The notes beneath the pieces were generated by a model that saw only the letters and a list, made by a program, of their open reading frames with translations, did no database searches and was not told the DNA's origin. Source: Pseudohalioglobus lutimaris (GTDB lineage Bacteria > Pseudomonadota > Gammaproteobacteria > Pseudomonadales > Halieaceae). Taken from it: DNA of 64,000 nt. The stretch spans positions 434,001-498,000 of the forward strand of contig NZ_PKUS01000001.1 of NCBI RefSeq assembly GCF_002866825.1, read 5' to 3'. This document shows, one piece after another, positions 48,048-56,555 of the stretch (its first letter is position 1; each line of letters opens with the position of its first letter). The position numbers were made by a program, and so were the translations under genes.

Positions 48048-49193
48048 TCAGTCCTGTAGCTTGAACGGAAGCAGGGCGGTGGTCTCGCGCAGATAGGCCT
48101 GGGTGTGGGGTTGCTCCCTGCGGGCGAAGTCGCCTACAGCGGCAGAGAGGCGCGGGTCGGCAATCCAATGGTTGGAGAATGTCTCCACGGGGCGGAAGCC
48201 ACGCTGGATTTTGTGCTCACCCTGGGCACCCGGATCGAATCGTCCAATACCCTCTGCAATACAGTACTCAATGCCGCGATAGTAGCAGGCCTCAAAATGC
48301 AGTGCATCGAACTCCCGGGCGCAGCCCCAGTAGCGGCCGTAGAGAGTATCCTCCCCGCGGAAATACAGGGCCGCTGCGATGGCTTCACCCTCGTGGCTGG
48401 CCATCACCATAATTACCTGCTCGGCCATTGCCGCGGCAACCTCGGTAAAAAATTCGTGGGTGAGGTATCCGCCGTGTCCGCTGCGCTTGGCATAGGTGAA
48501 CTGGTAAAAGTGGTAGAACAGCACCCAGTCGTCGGCACTGATCTGGTTGCCTACCAGCGTTTTCAAGCTGAGGCCCTGTTCCTGAATTCGGCGACGTTCA
48601 CGCTTCAACGTCTTGCGTTTGCGGCTGTTAAAGGTGCCGAGGAAGTCATCGAAGCAGGTATAGCCGTCATTGAACCAGTGAAATTGCACACTGCGGCGCT
48701 GGGCAATACCACGCTTGCGCAGCAGCTCCGACACTTCCTCAACGGGAAACAGCAGGTGCCAGCTGGAAATCCCCTGCTCTCTGGCAAATTGTTCCAGAGC
48801 GTCGAGGGTTATCCCCCAGGCAGTATCCGTATCGAGCTCAGGCAGGTGGCACAGGCGCGGCCCGGTGGCCGGAGTGAAGGGGATGGCGGCAACGAGTTTC
48901 GGGTAGTAGTCCAGCCCCTGCTGCTGCCAGGCGTTCGCCCAGGACCAGTCAAATACGTATTCGCCATATGAGTGTGACTTCAGATACAGGGGTAGTGCTG
49001 CGACCGCGCGTTCGCCACCGCGGAGTATGAGGTGGCAGGGCTGCCAGCCGCTGTCGGCGGTAGTGCAGCCAGTGGCCTCCATACCCAGTAGAAAGTGATG
49101 CCTCAAGAAAGGGTAGCGCGTATCGCACAGGCCATCCCACTCCCGGGCAGAGACCTGTTTGAGGCTGGTAATGAATTCCGCGTTAAGCTCCAC
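48048..49193 (-). CDS. FemAB/GNAT-like acyltransferase (DUF482 family)
   Basis: A 381-residue protein of the DUF482 (peptidogalycan biosynthesis/recognition) group, a GNAT-fold family. Seen: WDGLCDTRYPFLRHHFLLGME, YGEYVFDWSWANAW, SRKRKTLKRERRR, and FDPGAQGEHKIQRGFRPVETFSNHWI, blocks conserved across the family. Its substrate is not established; the neighbouring ubiA stop lies 12 nt upstream, so it may be expressed with ubiCA without belonging to that pathway. Confidence 0.87.
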   Translation of the reverse strand: MELNAEFITSLKQVSAREWDGLCDTRYPFLRHHFLLGMEATGCTTADSGWQPCHLILRGGERAVAALPLYLKSHSYGEYVFDWSWANAWQQQGLDYYPKLVAAIPFTPATGPRLCHLPELDTDTAWGITLDALEQFAREQGISSWHLLFPVEEVSELLRKRGIAQRRSVQFHWFNDGYTCFDDFLGTFNSRKRKTLKRERRRIQEQGLSLKTLVGNQISADDWVLFYHFYQFTYAKRSGHGGYLTHEFFTEVAAAMAEQVIMVMASHEGEAIAAALYFRGEDTLYGRYWGCAREFDALHFEACYYRGIEYCIAEGIGRFDPGAQGEHKIQRGFRPVETFSNHWIADPRLSAAVGDFARREQPHTQAYLRETTALLPFKLQD

Positions 49194-49205
49194 TGTGAAT
49201 CCTTT

Positions 49206-50066
49206 TTACCAGGTGTAATCCAGCGCCAGGCCAGCGAAAATGACTGCCCCCACCCAATTGTTGTGCAGGAAAGCCTTGAAGCAGGCTGCGGGGTCGCGGT
49301 CACGAATCAGGTATTGGTGATACGCGCACAATGCCGCTGCGGCTGCCAGTCCGAGATAATACACAGCGCCCAGGCCAAAGAGCACGCCGGTCTCCACCAT
49401 CAGCCCAAGAAAGGCCAGCTGCAGTATGCCGATGATGAGCCGGTCATGGCGGCCAAACAGGATCGCCGACGACTTGATACCTACTACCAGGTCATCATCA
49501 CGGTCCACCATGGCATATTTGGTGTCATACGCCATGGTCCACAACAGGTTGGCAAAGTAAATCAGCCACAGGGCCGGCGGTAGCGCTGCTGTCTGCGCGG
49601 CAAAGGCCATGGGTATGCCCCAGGAGAATGCCGCACCCAGAACCAGCTGCGGCAGTTGGGTGTAGCGCTTCATGAAAGGGTAGGTGGACGCCAGCGCCAC
49701 GGCGCCGAAAGACAGCTTCACCGTCAGCGGGTTAGTGAACAATACCAGCACGAACGCAGCAATTAGCAGCGTAAGGAAAAAAAGTCGGGCTTCTTTGACG
49801 GTAACAGCACCGGTTACCAGAGGCCTGCCGCGGGTACGGTTGACCTCTCCGTCCCAATGGCGGTCAGCCAGGTCGTTAACGATGCATCCTGCGGAGCGCA
49901 TCAGCACGGTACCCAGCGTAAAAATGAGCAGCAGATCCCAGTCGGGAAAGCCGCCAGCAGCGATCCACAGCGCCCAGAGAGTCGGCCAAAGCAGCAACAG
50001 GGTGCCAATTGGTTTGTCGAACCGGATCAGTTGCAGCAGGGACTTGAGTTTGGATTCGCCGGGCAT
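49206..50066 (-). CDS. ubiA: 4-hydroxybenzoate octaprenyltransferase
   Basis: Inner-membrane prenyltransferase that attaches the polyprenyl chain to 4-hydroxybenzoate in ubiquinone synthesis. From ATG 50066 it has 286 residues (E. coli 290), with eight or nine hydrophobic helices. Seen: both Mg-PPi-binding motifs, NDLADRHWD (residues 64-72) and the later [20 protein letters not shown] 17 codons upstream, overlapping the end of ubiC, is an alternative start. It follows ubiC, the enzyme that supplies its substrate. Confidence 0.95.
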   Translation of the reverse strand: MPGESKLKSLLQLIRFDKPIGTLLLLWPTLWALWIAAGGFPDWDLLLIFTLGTVLMRSAGCIVNDLADRHWDGEVNRTRGRPLVTGAVTVKEARLFFLTLLIAAFVLVLFTNPLTVKLSFGAVALASTYPFMKRYTQLPQLVLGAAFSWGIPMAFAAQTAALPPALWLIYFANLLWTMAYDTKYAMVDRDDDLVVGIKSSAILFGRHDRLIIGILQLAFLGLMVETGVLFGLGAVYYLGLAAAAALCAYHQYLIRDRDPAACFKAFLHNNWVGAVIFAGLALDYTW

Positions 50067-50097
50067 GTTGTATTCGGTGGGGGAAAGAGGGGCAAGC

Positions 50098-50745
50098 TTA
50101 CTGTTTTGTGCCAGCAATTGCAGTGGCGACTTTTCCGCGCCGGCTTCGATGTAGCGGGATCAAGGCGGGCCAGGGCTCAAAATCGTCGAGAAACACCTCG
50201 CTTACCATGACACAGTGCCCGTAGACCTCAAAGCGAGAGCGCCTCCCCCAGGCAGTAGTTTGCCTGCCCTGCAGCGCGTCGGGAAGGTAGCTGCTGTCGG
50301 TGCTTATCCGCGCCAACTCAAAGGGGCTGCGCTGCATACCTGCGGCACCAAAAAGGATCGCTCCCAGCGGCTTGTTTTCCAGCCGCCGCAGGTGCGCAAG
50401 CCTGCCGCGCAAACTGGCAATCGGTACCACGCTGCGGGCGAAAACGACGTCGTGTTGGCCCTGTTGCAGGATGACTTCGCGGATGATCGCCACCTGTCGC
50501 TGGGGAAGGTCCAGCAGCGCCCGCTCGGAAGGCAATGGAACCTGCCAGCCCTGTTTGAGCCTGATAACCCGGAATGGGCCGCGTCCCTGTGCGGTCAGTC
50601 GTTCTGTTAGTGATCCATCGTCCAGCAGCCACCTGCGTACGTCAGGTGAAAGCTGCCTGGCGCTGAATTGCTGCTGCGGCCGCCAGACGGGCTCGGCGGG
50701 ACCCGGCGGCAGATGCAGGGCGGTTGAGGAATTACGATTGGTCAT
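50098..50745 (-). CDS. ubiC: chorismate pyruvate-lyase
   Basis: Converts chorismate to 4-hydroxybenzoate and pyruvate, the entry step to ubiquinone. From ATG 50745, 215 residues. Seen: [43 protein letters not shown] and VSEVFLDDF, the last carrying the conserved Glu of the active site. The ubiC-ubiA order is the usual one. Both starts lack a good Shine-Dalgarno. It diverges from the rubredoxin fusion gene. Confidence 0.92.
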   Translation of the reverse strand: MTNRNSSTALHLPPGPAEPVWRPQQQFSARQLSPDVRRWLLDDGSLTERLTAQGRGPFRVIRLKQGWQVPLPSERALLDLPQRQVAIIREVILQQGQHDVVFARSVVPIASLRGRLAHLRRLENKPLGAILFGAAGMQRSPFELARISTDSSYLPDALQGRQTTAWGRRSRFEVYGHCVMVSEVFLDDFEPWPALIPLHRSRRGKVATAIAGTKQ

Positions 50746-50825
50746 GGGAGTGCGAGAATGCGTGATACTGAAAACGCACGCAAGGCCCTGGCATAAAAAG
50801 CACGACCGAGGCGGGTTAATGCCCC

Positions 50826-50853
50826 TTGCACAATTTGCCGACAACCCTATAGT
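50826..50853 (+). promoter_or_regulatory. promoter and leader hairpin of the rubredoxin-reductase fusion gene
   Basis: TTGCAC (50826-50831), a 16-nt spacer and TATAGT (50848-50853) form a good sigma70 promoter. Downstream, GCCGGGC (50879-50885) pairs with GCCCGGC (50891-50897) in the untranslated leader, 33 nt before the ATG. Confidence 0.6.
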
Positions 50854-50929
50854 GAGGCGATCCCGAATAACCCTTTTGGCCGGGCGGAGCGCCCGGCGAA
50901 AACAGCAGAATCAGAAAGCGAGTGTCAGC

Positions 50930-52300
50930 ATGAGTAGATGGGAATGTATTGTCTGTGGCCTGGTTTACGATGAAAAGGAAGGCTGGCCCGATGATGGCAT
51001 TGCTCCCGGTACCAAGTGGGAGGACGTTCCTGAAGATTGGCTGTGCCCGGATTGTGGCGTAGGCAAGGAGGACTTCGAGCTACTTGAAGAATCACCCGTA
51101 GACACGACCCCCCACCATGAGGAGCCGGTAGTGGACAAAGTGCATGCCCCGGTGGTGATTCTGGGCACCGGGCTTGCCGGTTACGGACTGGCCAAGGAGT
51201 TCCGCAAGTACGACCAGGATACCCCGCTGGTGCTCATCACCTCGGACGATGGCCGTTCCTACTCCAAGCCCATGCTTTCCACCGGCTATACCAAGAACCT
51301 GTCCACCGATGATCTTGCGCAGATGGACGCCGGGAGCATGGGTCGCATGCTCAAGGCGAGTGTATGGACCATGACCAAGGTCGCTGAGATAGATACGGCC
51401 AACCAGTTGATCAAGGTCGGAGACGCCCAAACCGCTGTGCATTATTCCAGTCTCGTGCTGGCCCTGGGGGCTGACGTGATCCGCCCGCCCATCGAGGGTG
51501 ATGCGCTGGACAAGGTGTATTCAGTAAACGACCTGTTGGACTACGATGATTTCCGCACCGCCATGAGCAAGAACGAGGCCAGGAAAATTTGTCTGATCGG
51601 TGGGGGCCTGATCGGTTGTGAGTACACCAACGACCTGATTAATGGCGGTTTTGAAACGGAAACCGTCGACCCACTGGGCTACTGCCTGCCCACTCTGCTG
51701 CCCGAGCCTGCGGGCAAAGCGGTACAGGCCGCGTTGGAAGCAAAGGGTGCGAAGTTTCACTTCGGCCCGCTGGTTACGGCCGTGAACGAGGCCAACGGTG
51801 GCGTCATTGTTAGCCTGGACAACGGCGAGACCATAGAGGCCGACCTGGTGGTCTCCGCAGTCGGCGTGCGTCCAAGGATAGATCTGGCCCAGGCCTCCGG
51901 TATCGAAACCAATCGGGGTGTGGTAACCAATCGTTTGCTCCAGACCAGTGCTCCCAATGTATATGCACTGGGGGATTGCGCCGAAGTAAGTGGTCACGTA
52001 CTTGTCTATGTCGCCCCCCTGATGGCGCAGGCACGCGCGCTGGCTAAAACGCTTACGGGAGAGCCTACCGAAGTCAGCTATCCGGCCATGCCGGTAACCA
52101 TCAAGACACCGGCCTGTCCGGTGACGGTTGCCCCGCCTCCACGGGACGTGGCCGGAGACTGGTCTTTCGAAATAGATGGTCCCAACGTCAAGGGCGAGTT
52201 CCGCGATGCCGCCGGCACGCTGCTGGGTTTCGCCCTGACCGGTGAAGCCACCAGGCATAAGATGGCCCTGCAGAAAGAACTGCCGGCCATCATGCCCTAG
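50930..52300 (+). CDS. rubredoxin-rubredoxin reductase fusion protein
   Basis: A 456-residue fusion. Residues 1-~54 are a rubredoxin with the four iron ligands Cys6, Cys9 (CIVC) and Cys39, Cys42 (CPDC). After a ~15-residue acidic linker comes an FAD/NAD(P)H-dependent reductase: [17 protein letters not shown], a second dinucleotide motif [16 protein letters not shown], and [11 protein letters not shown] that closes over FAD. It would pass electrons from NAD(P)H through FAD to rubredoxin, for an alkane hydroxylase or an oxidative-stress reductase; no such acceptor is nearby. Pseudomonas has separate rubA and rubB genes near ubiC-ubiA, so location is conserved and the fusion is the difference. 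ATG 50930 starts exactly at the rubredoxin N-terminus. Confidence 0.9.
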   Translation: MSRWECIVCGLVYDEKEGWPDDGIAPGTKWEDVPEDWLCPDCGVGKEDFELLEESPVDTTPHHEEPVVDKVHAPVVILGTGLAGYGLAKEFRKYDQDTPLVLITSDDGRSYSKPMLSTGYTKNLSTDDLAQMDAGSMGRMLKASVWTMTKVAEIDTANQLIKVGDAQTAVHYSSLVLALGADVIRPPIEGDALDKVYSVNDLLDYDDFRTAMSKNEARKICLIGGGLIGCEYTNDLINGGFETETVDPLGYCLPTLLPEPAGKAVQAALEAKGAKFHFGPLVTAVNEANGGVIVSLDNGETIEADLVVSAVGVRPRIDLAQASGIETNRGVVTNRLLQTSAPNVYALGDCAEVSGHVLVYVAPLMAQARALAKTLTGEPTEVSYPAMPVTIKTPACPVTVAPPPRDVAGDWSFEIDGPNVKGEFRDAAGTLLGFALTGEATRHKMALQKELPAIMP

Positions 52301-52852
52301 GTGCTGGACCCTGCCCGTGCAGAGGCGCACACCCGTCGCTGGCTCACCGAGTTTGTAGTCGGCCTGAACCTCTGCCCCTTTGCGCGCCCAATGCTGGACA
52401 ATCCGCAGCTGCGCATTGCGGTCTGCGGCGGCGCAGATGACGAGGCCTTAAGCCGCTTCTTCCTCAACGAGCTGGACCTGCTGCAATCCACCGCGGAAGC
52501 AGAAGTCGCTACCAGCCTCCTGGTGTTCACGGCGGCCCTGGTCGATTTTGATGATTACCTCGATTTTCTCGACTTTTCCCAGGGGTTGCTCATTGATGCC
52601 GGGCTGGAGGGCCTGGTGCAGTTGGCCAGCTTTCACCCCGAGTATCGTTTTGCGGGTGAGGCGGATAACGCCGCCAGTCATTTCAGTAATCGGGCTCCCT
52701 GGCCCACGATCCACCTGATCCGTGAAGATATGTTGTCGAGGGTGCTAGGTGAATTTCCCGACGCGGAGGCGATTCCACAAAGCAATATCGAGACACTTGA
52801 AGGCCTGGGTGTCGATGAAATGCAGCGACGGTGGGATGCTCTGGGCAGCTGA
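52301..52852 (+). CDS. DUF1415 family protein
   Basis: A 183-residue cytosolic protein of unknown function. Seen: RRWLTEFVVGLNLCPFARP at the N-terminus and FHPEYRFAGEADNAASHFSNRAPWPTIHLIREDML, the hallmark blocks of DUF1415. Its GTG start follows the fusion gene's stop directly (0-nt gap), so translation is probably coupled. No function is proposed. Confidence 0.88.
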   Translation: MLDPARAEAHTRRWLTEFVVGLNLCPFARPMLDNPQLRIAVCGGADDEALSRFFLNELDLLQSTAEAEVATSLLVFTAALVDFDDYLDFLDFSQGLLIDAGLEGLVQLASFHPEYRFAGEADNAASHFSNRAPWPTIHLIREDMLSRVLGEFPDAEAIPQSNIETLEGLGVDEMQRRWDALGS

Positions 52853-52878
52853 ACTGGTTAGGTTTTGTCTGTTTGGTA

Positions 52879-53151
52879 CGGTCCGGCGCACTCTGGGCAC
52901 AGCCTGTTTTGGTGGAATCAAGGAAGTCTCCGTACTGGTAACACAGTAGAGGCACGGCAGTGGGGGCAGGCAGCCAAAGCAGTCGGGCCACCGCTTTAAG
53001 CGCAGTCGGGTTTTCGGGGGCCTTCCGCGAGGACTGTCTGAGGCGCTTAAAGGTTGCGCCCAGCAACCTTTGCCGAGTCCCGCAGCGGCCCGCAAGCGCG
53101 ACGGAGCGAGTGGCCGCTTTGGCTACCTGCCCCCACTGCCGTGCCGGACCG
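52879..53151. repeat. large nested inverted-repeat element between DUF1415 and recG
   Basis: The 306-nt gap between two convergent genes is largely palindromic. The main arms, 52951-52980 and 53116-53145, are 30-bp inverted copies with one mismatch. Inside them CTTTAAGCGC (52994-53003) pairs with GCGCTTAAAG (53043-53052), and AAAGGTTGC/GCAACCTTT (53049-53071) forms a tight hairpin. Outside them CGGTCCGGC (52879-52887) pairs with GCCGGACCG (53143-53151). No gene is visible. It could be a MITE-like element, a structured RNA or a bidirectional terminator. Confidence 0.75.
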
Positions 53152-53158
53152 CAGACAA

Positions 53159-55225
53159 CTAAACCTTCGCAAACTCCCGGGCAGACCCCGTCCAGCGCTG
53201 AATCAAAGGCTCCGCCATCTGCGGGTATTCACTCTGAATCTGCGCAGCCAACAGCTGCACGTCATCCAGCAGCTCATTGTGTTCCGGCAATCGCGCCACG
53301 CGGAACTCCATCAACCCTGTCTGTCGTGTCCCCAGCACCTCACCCGGCCCGCGCAACTGGAGGTCCTTTTCAGCGATGTAAAAGCCATCGTTGCTCTCGC
53401 GCATCGCCGTTAGCCGTTCCCTACCGTTGGCGGACAGTGGAGCCTGATACAGCAGCACACAATGACTGGCCTCCCTGCCGCGACCCACCCGCCCACGCAA
53501 CTGGTGCAGTTGCGCCAGCCCCAGGCGCTCAGGGTTTTCAATGATCATCAGGCTGGCGTTGGGCACATCCACGCCCACCTCAATCACCGTGGTCGCGACT
53601 AACAGGTCCAGGTCTGCCGCCTTGAAGGCGGCCATAACCGCATCCTTCTCCGCGGGCTTCAGCCGGCCGTGTACCAGGCCAATTCTCAAGTGGGGCAATG
53701 CGACTCGCAGCTCCTCGGCCGTGGCCTCCGCCGCCTGTGCCTGCAGTACATCACTTTCCTCCACCAGCGTGCAGACCCAGTAAGCCTGGCGACCGCCGGA
53801 GCAGGCACCGGCCACCCGGGAGACAATTTGCTCGCGGCGGTTGTTGTCGATAAGCACGGTCTCTACCGGCTGCCTGCCGGGGGGGAGTTCGTCGATGACT
53901 GAGCAGTCCAGGTCCGCGTAGGCCACCATTGAGAGTGTGCGCGGTATGGGTGTGGCGGTCATCACCAATTGGTGCGGCCTGCCGACACCAGCTGCGGCTT
54001 TCTCTGTGAGAGACAAGCGCTGGTGCACGCCGAAGCGGTGTTGTTCGTCCACCACCACCAGGCCCAGTCGCTGGAAAATCACATCTTCCTGAAACAGGGC
54101 GTGGGTGCCAACCACCAGGCCGACGCGGCCCGAGGCAATGTGCTGCAGCGCCTCGGCGCGTTTCTTTCCCTTGCTGCGCCCGCTGAGCCAGCCGACCTCA
54201 ATATCCAGACCCTCGAACCATGACTGGAAGTTGGCGCGATGCTGTTCGGCGAGAATTTCCGTGGGGGCCATAATCGCCACCTGGTAACCACTGGCGATGG
54301 CCTGCAGGGCCGCGGCTGCAGCCACCAGGGTTTTACCCGAGCCGACGTCGCCCTGTACCAGGCGCAGCATGGGGTGAGGTTTCGCCAGATCCGTGCAGAT
54401 CTCTGCCATCACCCGATGTTGGGCGCCAGTGGGCTCAAAAGGCAGGGAGGCAAAGAAGCGCTGTACCAGGTCGTTGCCTATGTTCAGTCGAGGTGCACCT
54501 TCCCTGAGTTGCTCGTTGCGTAAACCCTGCAGGGTCAGGTTGTGGGCAACCAGTTCCTCCAGTGCAAGCCTCAGCTGGGCAGGATGCTCACCGTCGCGTA
54601 GTGCTTCCTGTGGCGCGTCCGGGGGTGGCGCGTGCAGGTAAACCAGCGCCTCTGCGAGGCCATAGCGCAGACGGTGACTAGAGGGCAGCAGCTCGGCCGG
54701 CGCGCTGCGTCGCAGCCGCGTTACCGCTTGTGTACAGAGGTTGCGCCATTGGTTTTGGCCAATGCCGTTGATGGTGGGATAGACCGGTGTGAGCGCTTCT
54801 TCCACCGGGCTTTCCCCATCCTCTATCTGGCGATACTCCGGATGATACATCTCCAGGCCACTGGCGCCCCGGCGTACCTGGCCGAAGCAGCGCAGCCGTG
54901 TGCCCGGCAACAGGTTGTTTTTTTGTGCCGCGGAGAAGTGGAAAAAACGTAAACTGATGGTACCGGTGCCGTCTTGCAGCCGCACCACCAGGCTGCGCCG
55001 CCTTCCGAAGGCGATATCGGCGACACGTACTTCCCCCTCGATGACCACGTCTGCTCCGTCCGCCGCACCGCCTATGGGAGTCACGCGGGTGCGGTCCTGA
55101 TAGCGCAGTGGCAGGTGAAAGAGCAGGTCTTCCACCCGGTATACGCCAGCTTCGGCCAGTTTGGTCGCTAGCTTCGGGCCTACACCGCGTAACTGGGTGA
55201 CTGGCTCACTGGCGATCCCGGTCAT
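53159..55225 (-). CDS. recG: ATP-dependent DNA helicase RecG
   Basis: Branch-migrating helicase that processes stalled forks and Holliday junctions. 688 residues (E. coli 693). Seen: N-terminal wedge domain (LRGVGPKLATKLAEAGV, OB fold), Walker A GDVGSGKT, the DEQH box in VVVDEQHRFGVHQR, TATPIPRTL, and C-terminal GRVGRGREASHC. oxyR lies 25 nt upstream on the same strand; recG-oxyR adjacency is known from Pseudomonas. Confidence 0.97.
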   Translation of the reverse strand: MTGIASEPVTQLRGVGPKLATKLAEAGVYRVEDLLFHLPLRYQDRTRVTPIGGAADGADVVIEGEVRVADIAFGRRRSLVVRLQDGTGTISLRFFHFSAAQKNNLLPGTRLRCFGQVRRGASGLEMYHPEYRQIEDGESPVEEALTPVYPTINGIGQNQWRNLCTQAVTRLRRSAPAELLPSSHRLRYGLAEALVYLHAPPPDAPQEALRDGEHPAQLRLALEELVAHNLTLQGLRNEQLREGAPRLNIGNDLVQRFFASLPFEPTGAQHRVMAEICTDLAKPHPMLRLVQGDVGSGKTLVAAAAALQAIASGYQVAIMAPTEILAEQHRANFQSWFEGLDIEVGWLSGRSKGKKRAEALQHIASGRVGLVVGTHALFQEDVIFQRLGLVVVDEQHRFGVHQRLSLTEKAAAGVGRPHQLVMTATPIPRTLSMVAYADLDCSVIDELPPGRQPVETVLIDNNRREQIVSRVAGACSGGRQAYWVCTLVEESDVLQAQAAEATAEELRVALPHLRIGLVHGRLKPAEKDAVMAAFKAADLDLLVATTVIEVGVDVPNASLMIIENPERLGLAQLHQLRGRVGRGREASHCVLLYQAPLSANGRERLTAMRESNDGFYIAEKDLQLRGPGEVLGTRQTGLMEFRVARLPEHNELLDDVQLLAAQIQSEYPQMAEPLIQRWTGSAREFAKV

Positions 55226-55250
55226 CAGTGCCTGGCCTCCGGTGCCGGCA

Positions 55251-56150
55251 CTAGTCCTTCAGGGCCTCGGCAAGTATATCGATGGCCTGGTGGCGCGGAT
55301 AGCTGACGCGCCAGGCCAGGGCAATGGTGCGAAAGGGCGCCGGGTCGGTGAAGGGCCTGACAACAAGTTCGCCATCGCTGTAGAGCGCAGTGCTGGCGGC
55401 CGACTCGGGAAGAACTGTTATACCCATGCCGCTGGCAACCATGTGTTTCAGGGTCTCCAGAGAGCTGCCTTCAACTATCGTGTGATCTCGACTATTGTGC
55501 TCAGCGATGGACTCCTGCAAGCCGGAACAGGCCTCCAGAACCTGGTCGCGGAAGCAGTGGCCTTCTCCCATCAGCAAGACCTTGTGCCTGGACAGTTCCC
55601 CGGGGTCAATAGCAGACGCAGCTGCCAGCTCGTGATCTTCGTGCAACAGCACTACAAAGGGCTCGTCGAACAACGGTCGAGTGACCACCTCAGGCTCGGT
55701 GAAAGGCAGTGCAACAAAGATCGCATCCAGGGCTCCCCGGCTCAGCTTTACGCGCAGGTCTGCGGTAAAGCTTTCCTCAATATACATAGGCATATCGGGG
55801 GCCAATTGCTTGATACGTGGCACCAGTCTGGGAAAGAGGTAGGGGCCCACGGTGAAGATTGCACCCACCGAAAGCACACTGCCCAGAGGGTCCTTGCCCT
55901 GCTCCGCCAGGCTGACCAGATTGTTGATTTCCTGCAGTATGGTGCGCGCCTGGGCAACTATCCGCTCACCAATCGGCGTTGGGCTGACCTTGTGCCGGGC
56001 ACGCTCGAACAGGCTGACGCCGAGTTCGTCCTCCAGTTTCTTGATGGCGATACTCAGGGTGGGCTGGCTGACATTGCAGGCATCCGCTGCCTTGCGAAAA
56101 TGGCTGGCCTCAGACAGGGCGACCAGATAGCGTAGTTCAGTGAGCGTCAT
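55251..56150 (-). CDS. oxyR: LysR-family peroxide-sensing regulator OxyR
   Basis: 299-residue LysR-type activator. Residues ~4-60 hold the helix-turn-helix (TELRYLVALSEASHFRKAADACNVSQPTLSIAIKKLE). The C-terminal domain has the peroxide-sensing pair at the canonical positions: Cys199 in GHCFRDQ and Cys208 in LEACSG. H2O2 oxidation to the disulphide activates the protein. ridA ends 3 nt upstream of its start, and recG follows, so it lies inside a minus-strand run. Confidence 0.96.
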   Translation of the reverse strand: MTLTELRYLVALSEASHFRKAADACNVSQPTLSIAIKKLEDELGVSLFERARHKVSPTPIGERIVAQARTILQEINNLVSLAEQGKDPLGSVLSVGAIFTVGPYLFPRLVPRIKQLAPDMPMYIEESFTADLRVKLSRGALDAIFVALPFTEPEVVTRPLFDEPFVVLLHEDHELAAASAIDPGELSRHKVLLMGEGHCFRDQVLEACSGLQESIAEHNSRDHTIVEGSSLETLKHMVASGMGITVLPESAASTALYSDGELVVRPFTDPAPFRTIALAWRVSYPRHQAIDILAEALKD

Positions 56151-56153
56151 GGC

Positions 56154-56537
56154 TCAGAGCGCGAGAATCGCTTCAACTTCGATGTCCACGGCCTTGGGTA
56201 GCGCCGCTACCTGCACGCAGGCACGAGCGGGGTAGGGCTGGTCGAAGAACTCCGCCATAACCTCATTCACTGCGGCGAAGTCCTGCAGGTCGGTCAGTGA
56301 AATATTGATCTTCACTGCATCGTTGAGACTGCCTCCCGCCGCTTCGGCAATGGCGGAAAGATTGCGGAACGCCTGTTGGGCCTGCGCTGTAATATCTCCC
56401 TGGACCAGCTCCATTGAGCCGGGTACCAGCGGTATCTGTCCGGACACCCAGACGGTTCCGCCCACCTTGACTGCCTGTGAGTAGGGGCCGATTGCTTCTG
56501 GAGCCCCGGGAGTGGAAATGATGGCGCGGTTGGTCAC
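56154..56537 (-). CDS. ridA: RidA family enamine/imine deaminase
   Basis: A 127-residue Rid/YjgF protein that hydrolyses reactive 2-aminoacrylate and related imines. Seen: GAPEAIGPYSQAVKVGGTVWVSGQIPLVPGS and the active-site segment YPARACVQVAALPKAVDIEVEAIL with the conserved Arg. It sits 18 nt downstream of spoT, the usual spoT-ridA order in gammaproteobacteria. Confidence 0.95.
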   Translation of the reverse strand: MTNRAIISTPGAPEAIGPYSQAVKVGGTVWVSGQIPLVPGSMELVQGDITAQAQQAFRNLSAIAEAAGGSLNDAVKINISLTDLQDFAAVNEVMAEFFDQPYPARACVQVAALPKAVDIEVEAILAL

Positions 56538-56555
56538 TGTAGTGCTCCTGTTGGT

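Noticed and set aside
55161-56135. 324-codon plus-strand frame across recG and oxyR
   Set aside because: It crosses the ends of two well-supported minus-strand genes and shows no domain.
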